A stretch of DNA of 64,000 bases, from contig NZ_OZ246980.1 of the NCBI RefSeq assembly GCF_965232525.1, forward strand, positions 1,736,001 to 1,800,000, written 5' to 3'. Positions 59,600-64,000 of the stretch are shown here, piece after piece (the first letter of the stretch is position 1; every line of letters begins with the position of its first letter). This DNA is from Bauldia sp965232525. GTDB taxonomy: Bacteria; Pseudomonadota; Alphaproteobacteria; Rhizobiales; Kaistiaceae. Both the position numbers and the translations under genes were made by a program. Below the pieces are notes generated by a model, which saw nothing but the letters and a program-made list of their open reading frames with translations, had not been told where the DNA came from and made no database searches.

Positions 59600-61099
59600 T
59601 CAGAGTTCGTTGATCCGGCCCTCGACCGTTGGCGACACCGTGCCCGCGGCGGCGATGTAGTCGATCACCTGCGAGGCCATCAGCGTCGCGTCGACCGGAT
59701 TGATCAGGTTGGGGGCTTCGGTGAAGACCGCATAGCCGTCGCCGCCGTTGGCGAGGAAGTCGTTGGTGGCGACGGTGTAGGTGGCGGCGTCGTCGAGCGG
59801 TGCGCCATCGACCATCACCGACAGCACCCGCTCGCCGGCGGGGCGGCCGTAATTGGTCTCGATCGTCAGCCCCGAAACCTGGGGGAACCGCCCGGCTACC
59901 GTCTCGACACCGCTGAAGCCGTTCTCCAGCGCGGCGCGGATCTGGGCCCCGGTCATTTCCAGTTTGACGGTCTTGTTGCCAAACGGCAGCTCGGCGAGGA
60001 CATCGCCGCGGGTGAGCTTTGTGCCGGGCTCGTATTCGCGATCGGCGCGGATGCCGCCGCCATTGGTGATGGCGATGTCGGCATCGACCGCCTGGCGCAT
60101 GGCGTCGGTGATCAGGTTGCCGATGGCGGTCTCCTGGGTGCGCACCGAGGCGCGGCGGCTGTCGAGCGGCGTCTCGGTGCTACCGATCTCGACCTTCAGT
60201 TCCTCGTCGAGCCGGTCGGTGTAGGTCTTGACCAGCGCCGCGATCTCCGGGTCGGGCTCGACATTGGCGGTATCGACGATGGTGAAGGCCGGATGCCAGG
60301 AGACGTCGAACGAGCCGTCGTCCTCTTCCTCCTTGGTGATGGCGATGTCGGTGACGACGACGAAGTTCGCTTGCGCCTCCGATTCCACCAGGGCGGTGCG
60401 GCCGTTGTAGAGGGCGAGCAGATTTTCGTCGTGTCCGGAGAGGATCAGGTCGCCGGCGCCAGCGCGCGCCAGGGCCAGATCGTCGTCGATCGGCGTGTGC
60501 ATCACCCCAACGACAAAGTCGGCGCCGGCCGCGCGCAGTTCATCGGCCTTGGCGATGCCAACTTCGACCGCCGGGGCAATGGCGATGTCGCCGGGGCTCG
60601 ACGCCGTTACCGTGTCCTCGGTGGTCAGGCCATAGAAGCCGACCGTGATCCCTTCGACCTCGACGATATGGGTGTCGACGGTGTTGGCGACCGGGCTGCC
60701 ATCGGCCTCGGTGAGGTTGCTGGCGAGGATGGTGAAATTGGCTTCATCGATACGCTGGCGGAAAACCTCGGGGCCGAAGTCGAACTCGTGATTGCCGGGC
60801 GCCATCACGTCGACATCCATGTTGTTGAGGATGTCGATGATGTGGGCGCCCTTGTCGAGGCCGGCGAGCAGCGACGGCGAAATCGTATCGCCGGAGTGGA
60901 CGAAGAAGGTCGGCCCCTCGGCGTGCTCCTGTTCGACTACCGTGGCGAGACGGGCGAAGCCACCGCGGCCGTCATCCTCCTGCATCCGGTCAATGTCGTT
61001 GGTGTGGACGAAGGTCAGCGTGACCTGATCGGCAAGGACGGGCGCCGTCAGCAGGGACAGCAAGGCAGTGGCCGTGACGATACGGACGAACGGTTTCAT
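59600..61099 (-). CDS. Periplasmic 5'-nucleotidase/UDP-sugar-hydrolase family metallophosphoesterase
   Basis: 499 residues. Signal peptide ends about PVLA. The N-terminal metallophosphoesterase domain has FVHTNDIDRM, HSGDTISPS, APGNHEFDFG, GVMHTPIDDD and ILSGHDENL; the C-terminal 5'-nucleotidase domain has TAIGNLITDAMR, NGGGIRADREY, LPFGNKTVKLEMTGAQI and ATNDFLANGGDGY. In UshA-type enzymes the first motif is TNDxH; here His is Asp, and GHxH reads GHDE. These may be features of a subfamily. Releases phosphate from nucleotides or sugar nucleotides. Isolated between repeat arrays. Confidence 0.9.
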   Translation of the reverse strand: MKPFVRIVTATALLSLLTAPVLADQVTLTFVHTNDIDRMQEDDGRGGFARLATVVEQEHAEGPTFFVHSGDTISPSLLAGLDKGAHIIDILNNMDVDVMAPGNHEFDFGPEVFRQRIDEANFTILASNLTEADGSPVANTVDTHIVEVEGITVGFYGLTTEDTVTASSPGDIAIAPAVEVGIAKADELRAAGADFVVGVMHTPIDDDLALARAGAGDLILSGHDENLLALYNGRTALVESEAQANFVVVTDIAITKEEEDDGSFDVSWHPAFTIVDTANVEPDPEIAALVKTYTDRLDEELKVEIGSTETPLDSRRASVRTQETAIGNLITDAMRQAVDADIAITNGGGIRADREYEPGTKLTRGDVLAELPFGNKTVKLEMTGAQIRAALENGFSGVETVAGRFPQVSGLTIETNYGRPAGERVLSVMVDGAPLDDAATYTVATNDFLANGGDGYAVFTEAPNLINPVDATLMASQVIDYIAAAGTVSPTVEGRINEL

Positions 61100-61366
61100 G
61101 TTTGGCCTCTCCGAAATGATGGAACCCCGCCGCTTCGGGGCGGATCATCGTAGCATAGCGTTCATTCGATACAGCCTGATGTCGTCGCCGTCGATACCCG
61201 GCGCCGGCACCGTCGTACGGGGGGCGCTCTTCGGTCGCGCGAGCGTCGGTGCATCGAAGCGCCCGCAGGTCCCCAACCCGCGGGGGACGAGCGGCTTTGG
61301 ATGTTTCTTCTTCAGACCTTCGGCTACCTTGAGCGGCTCGCGCTATCGGTGCGAGCCCCCTAAGCG

Positions 61367-61402
61367 TCATGCCCGGACTTGATCCGGGCATCCACGCGAA
61401 CT
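61367..61402. repeat. Family C repeat, copy 3
   Basis: ATGCCCGGA (61369-61377) and TCCGGGCAT (61383-61391) around CTTGA, then CCACGCGAACTCT. Confidence 0.85.
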
Positions 61403-61437
61403 CTGGCGGTAGAAATGGGACTGAATCGTTGCGAAGA

Positions 61438-61520
61438 CGTGGATGGCCGGGACAGGCCCGGCCATGACGGGTGGTGGGGTGAAGGGCGGGGTGCGCCCTT
61501 CGGACCCGGTCGCACGAGCG
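61438..61520. repeat. Family D repeat, copy 2
   Basis: ATGGCCGGG (61443-61451) and CCCGGCCAT (61457-61465), then the same GACGGGTGGTGGGGTGAAGG tail. Confidence 0.85.
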
Positions 61521-61678
61521 GCGGCTCGAGCCCGCCGCCCTCATGATCCGTTGATCCGTCCCTCCACCGCGGGGGCGATCGTGCCGGCCGCCTGCCGAGG
61601 GCGTCGCAGTGTCTCAGGCGGTGGACTCGGCCGCATCGGCGACTATGTTCGAACCGACAACGCTTTCAGAATGGTTCT

Positions 61679-62734
61679 ATGGACCAGCCCGTCGCCAAGC
61701 CGTTGAAGTCAGCGGACTCTCACCTGCCGGCCGGTCATCCGCCGGTCCGCTTCGGCAAGGTCGGGGTGCTCCTTGCCAATCTCGGCTCGCCGTCCGGCAC
61801 CGACTATTGGTCGATGCGCCGCTACCTCAAACAATTCCTTTGGGATCAAAGGGTTATCGAGGTGGCTCGGCCGCTCTGGTGGCTCATTCTCAACGGTATC
61901 GTGCTCACCACCCGGCCGCAGAAGTCCGGCGAGGCCTACAGAACCATCTGGAACACCGAGCGGGACGAAGCCCCGCTGATCACCATCACCCGCGGCCAGT
62001 CGGACAAGCTGGCCGAGCGGCTGGCCGGCGACGAAATCGTTGTCGACTGGGGCATGCGCTACGGCGAGCCGGCAATCGGCGACCGGCTGAAAGCGCTGAA
62101 AGATCAAGGCTGTGACCGTATCCTGATCGCCCCGCTTTACCCCCAATACGCAGCGGCGACCACGGCGACCGCCAACGACGCGGCGTTCGAGGCGCTCCAG
62201 TCGATGCGCTGGGCGCCGGCGATCCGGACGCTCCCGCCTTACCACGACGACCCGGTCTATATCGAAGCGCTCGCCGAGAGCGTGTCCCAACACCTGGCGA
62301 CGCTCGCCTTCGAGCCGGAACTGGTGATCGCCTCGTTTCACGGGCTGCCGAAGGAGTATCTCGACAAGGGCGATCCCTACCACTGCCACTGCTACAAGAC
62401 CGCCCGGCTCCTGCGCGAATCGCTCGGCTGGTCGGAGGATCGGCTCAAGGTGTGCTTTCAGTCCCGGTTCGGGCGGGCCGAATGGCTGCAGCCCTATTTC
62501 GACAAGACCGTCGAGTCGCTGGCCAAGGGTGGTCTGAAACGGCTCGCCGTGGTGATGCCGGGGTTTTCGGCCGACTGCCTCGAAACGCTTGAGGAGATCG
62601 CCATCGGTGGCGGCGAGATTTTTCGTGAGAACGGCGGCGAAGACTACGCGGCGATCCCCTGTCTCAACGACAGCGAAGCCGGAATGCGGCTGATCGAGCA
62701 TCTCGTCCGGCGGGAAGTGGCCGGCTGGGTCTAG
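61679..62734 (+). CDS. hemH: Ferrochelatase
   Basis: 351 residues. FGKVGVLLANLGSPSGTDYWSMRRYLKQFLWDQRVIE is the ferrochelatase opening; IASFHGLPKEYLDKGDPYHCHCYKTARLL contains the catalytic His (SFHG) and VVMPGFSADCLETLEEI the C-terminal signature. Inserts Fe(II) into protoporphyrin IX at the membrane, the last step of haem synthesis. The ATG has only a weak ribosome site; the first 25 residues may be dispensable. Single gene. Confidence 0.96.
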   Translation: MDQPVAKPLKSADSHLPAGHPPVRFGKVGVLLANLGSPSGTDYWSMRRYLKQFLWDQRVIEVARPLWWLILNGIVLTTRPQKSGEAYRTIWNTERDEAPLITITRGQSDKLAERLAGDEIVVDWGMRYGEPAIGDRLKALKDQGCDRILIAPLYPQYAAATTATANDAAFEALQSMRWAPAIRTLPPYHDDPVYIEALAESVSQHLATLAFEPELVIASFHGLPKEYLDKGDPYHCHCYKTARLLRESLGWSEDRLKVCFQSRFGRAEWLQPYFDKTVESLAKGGLKRLAVVMPGFSADCLETLEEIAIGGGEIFRENGGEDYAAIPCLNDSEAGMRLIEHLVRREVAGWV

Positions 62735-62826
62735 GATCAGGACCCATCATCGATCCGGACATCGCGGATGCGGCGAGGTTGCACCATGCATCCGCTCGGA
62801 CCGCAATGCGAACGACATGAAGGCGT

Positions 62827-62860
62827 CTTACTCAGCAATTCGACTTACTCAGCAATTCGA
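62827..62860. repeat. Perfect tandem duplication of a 17-bp unit
   Basis: CTTACTCAGCAATTCGA occurs twice without a gap, in the 221 bp spacer between hemH and the SnoaL-like gene. Its AT-rich composition differs from the surroundings. Confidence 0.85.
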
Positions 62861-62955
62861 CGATAGCTGAAGAATCCCGGCCCGGTGTGAATATTGTTTG
62901 CCTAGCTGTGTCGCTGACGGGATAGCGGCGCCAAATAAACCGCAAGGAGAAAGCC

Positions 62956-63327
62956 ATGGATGTCAAAAAGATGCTGGAAGACTTCGACACCGCCTACAAC
63001 AAGGCGTTTAACGAGGGTGACGCGGCAGGGTGTGCCGCATCCTTTGCCGACGACCTGCTCTTGCTTCCTCCCGACCAACCATTGGTGCGAGGCAAACAAG
63101 CGTTTCAAGACATCAACCAGTCGCGGATGGAACAAAGCAAAGGTAGCAAGCACACCATTGAGTTGATAGAATATGGCACCGAGGGAGATTTGATTTATCA
63201 AGTCGGCACGTTTGCCATCTCGGACGGCTCACAGGGAAAGTTCCTCAATATTTTCAAACGCCAAGCGGACGGTTCGTGGAAAGTCGCCATATCTACGTTC
63301 AACAGCGACAAGCCATCGGCCGCGTAG
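62956..63327 (+). CDS. DUF4440/SnoaL-like NTF2-fold protein
   Basis: 123 residues after AAGGAG. EDFDTAYNKAFNEGDAAGCAASFADDLLLLPPDQPLVRGKQAFQDI and IFKRQADGSWKVAISTFNSD follow the DUF4440 pattern. Small ligand-binding or isomerase-like domain with no assignable reaction. Base composition is a little lower in GC than the neighbours. About 240 bp of non-coding sequence follows it. Confidence 0.88.
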   Translation: MDVKKMLEDFDTAYNKAFNEGDAAGCAASFADDLLLLPPDQPLVRGKQAFQDINQSRMEQSKGSKHTIELIEYGTEGDLIYQVGTFAISDGSQGKFLNIFKRQADGSWKVAISTFNSDKPSAA

Positions 63328-63565
63328 GATTTATTGGCTTCATTTTAGAAAACGTCCGAGGAATACTTAATCCGGCGCTCAATTCATCGCTGGATGGTGG
63401 CCATTCGAGCTCGTTGCCGTCATTCGATGCTAGTGGTGTTATTGGGCCCCGGCGCCAGTCGACGCCTTTGAATCCGCACCGACAGTCCCCAGACTCCTAG
63501 CACGGCGCGCCAACGTGGTACTGCCGTGCTGCTTGCGCGCGTGATTCGCATAAGGAGAACTGGTC

Positions 63566-64000
63566 ATGTTCGGCTTCGATTGGGTCATCATCGCCATCGT
63601 CGTCCTGATCATCCTGGTGCTGTTCGCCGGCATCAAGACGGTTCCGCAGGGCTACAACTACACAATCGAGCGGTTCGGCCGCTTCACCCGCACCCTGAGG
63701 CCGGGCCTCAACCTGATCGTCCCGTTCATCGACCGGATCGGGGCCAAGATGAACATGATGGAGCAGGTGCTCGACGTCCCGACCCAGGAGGTGATCACCC
63801 GCGACAACGCGACCATCTCGGCCGACGGGATCGTGTTCTTCCAGGTGCTCGACGCACCGCGCGCCGCCTACGAGGTCAACCAGCTCCAGCACGCGCTCCT
63901 CAACCTGACGATGACCAACATCCGGACGGTGATGGGATCGATGGACCTCGACGAGCTCTTGTCGAAGCGCGACGACATCAACGACCGGCTGCTGCATGTG
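63566..64000 (+). CDS. Stomatin/prohibitin (SPFH, band 7) family protein, 5' part
   Basis: 145 codons to the window edge, open at the 3' end. ATG 63566 follows AAGGAG. One N-terminal membrane segment (DWVIIAIVVLIILVLFAGIKTV) then the SPFH domain: VPQGYNYTIERFGRFTRTLRPGLNLIVPFIDRI, VLDVPTQEVITRDNATISADGIVFFQVLDAPRAAYEVNQL, NIRTVMGSMDLDELLSKRDDIN. Resembles QmcA/YbbK-type membrane-organising proteins that often pair with an NfeD protein downstream, which would be outside the window. Confidence 0.93.
   Translation, partial: MFGFDWVIIAIVVLIILVLFAGIKTVPQGYNYTIERFGRFTRTLRPGLNLIVPFIDRIGAKMNMMEQVLDVPTQEVITRDNATISADGIVFFQVLDAPRAAYEVNQLQHALLNLTMTNIRTVMGSMDLDELLSKRDDINDRLLHV

Larger units (their letters stand above)
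61100..61678. other. Repeat-rich spacer before hemH
   Basis: No gene. Holds a degenerate family B element (61269-61288, GTCCCC...GGGGGAC), family C (61367-61402) and family D (61438-61520) in the same B-C-D order as at 58955-59225. Confidence 0.65.

Noticed and set aside
59570..61153. 527-codon frame antisense to the 5'-nucleotidase gene
   Set aside because: Gly/Val/Asp-rich shadow of a well-supported gene.

Overview
The window is GC-rich and gene-dense, and reads as a chromosome segment of a free-living alphaproteobacterium. Supporting signs are a tRNA-His with A73 and no G-1, two phasin genes (polyhydroxyalkanoate storage), a TamA/TamB pair, Tat-type BUG substrate-binding proteins, a BKACE (DUF849) pathway and a PAS histidine kinase. 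An order within the class cannot be assigned safely; Hyphomicrobiales or Rhodospirillales is only a guess. No searches were run: every identification comes from motifs, gene order and family memory.

Layout. Positions 1-7.65 kb hold two diverged copies of a roughly 4.6 kb cassette: an NRPS module (adenylation-carrier-condensation), a convergent BUG/TctC substrate-binding protein, and the broken 5' end of an IPNS-like 2OG-Fe(II) oxygenase. The first copy runs off the left edge. Positions 7.65-18.83 kb form a carbohydrate-use locus: an aldehyde dehydrogenase, two xylose-isomerase-like TIM-barrel proteins and a LacI regulator face a sugar ABC transporter and a GHL6-like glycosidase, with two LacI-type operators between them. 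Positions 18.9-20.5 kb carry an FMN alpha-hydroxy-acid dehydrogenase and a SnoaL-like protein. Positions 20.9-27.1 kb are tamA-tamB, followed by a cobalamin riboswitch driving a lone CbiM-like gene. Positions 28.8-32.3 kb are a tight catabolic run (two SDRs, a CRYL1-like dehydrogenase, BKACE), then a DUF1045 2H-phosphoesterase.

Positions 33.0-38.6 kb hold an orphan UgpC-type ATPase, cytochrome c, a hemerythrin-like protein, an RTX-like protein and the most intriguing locus: a 60-residue peptide with two CX3C motifs beside a PatA/PatG-type subtilisin protease, with no YcaO or other cyanobactin enzymes nearby. Positions 38.7-44.2 kb carry a TPP-dependent enzyme and an NMT1-type ABC importer with two paralogous binding proteins. 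Next come two small unknowns, tRNA-His, two phasins and a 966-residue PAS histidine kinase.

From 50.3 to 61.7 kb the gene density falls. Isolated housekeeping or accessory genes (GrpB, GH25 lysozyme, amidohydrolase, GNATs, secreted chorismate mutase, CMD protein, alpha/beta hydrolase lacking its serine, 5'-nucleotidase) are separated by spacers packed with short palindromic repeats in at least six families. Ferrochelatase, a SnoaL/DUF4440 protein and the start of a stomatin/SPFH protein close the window.
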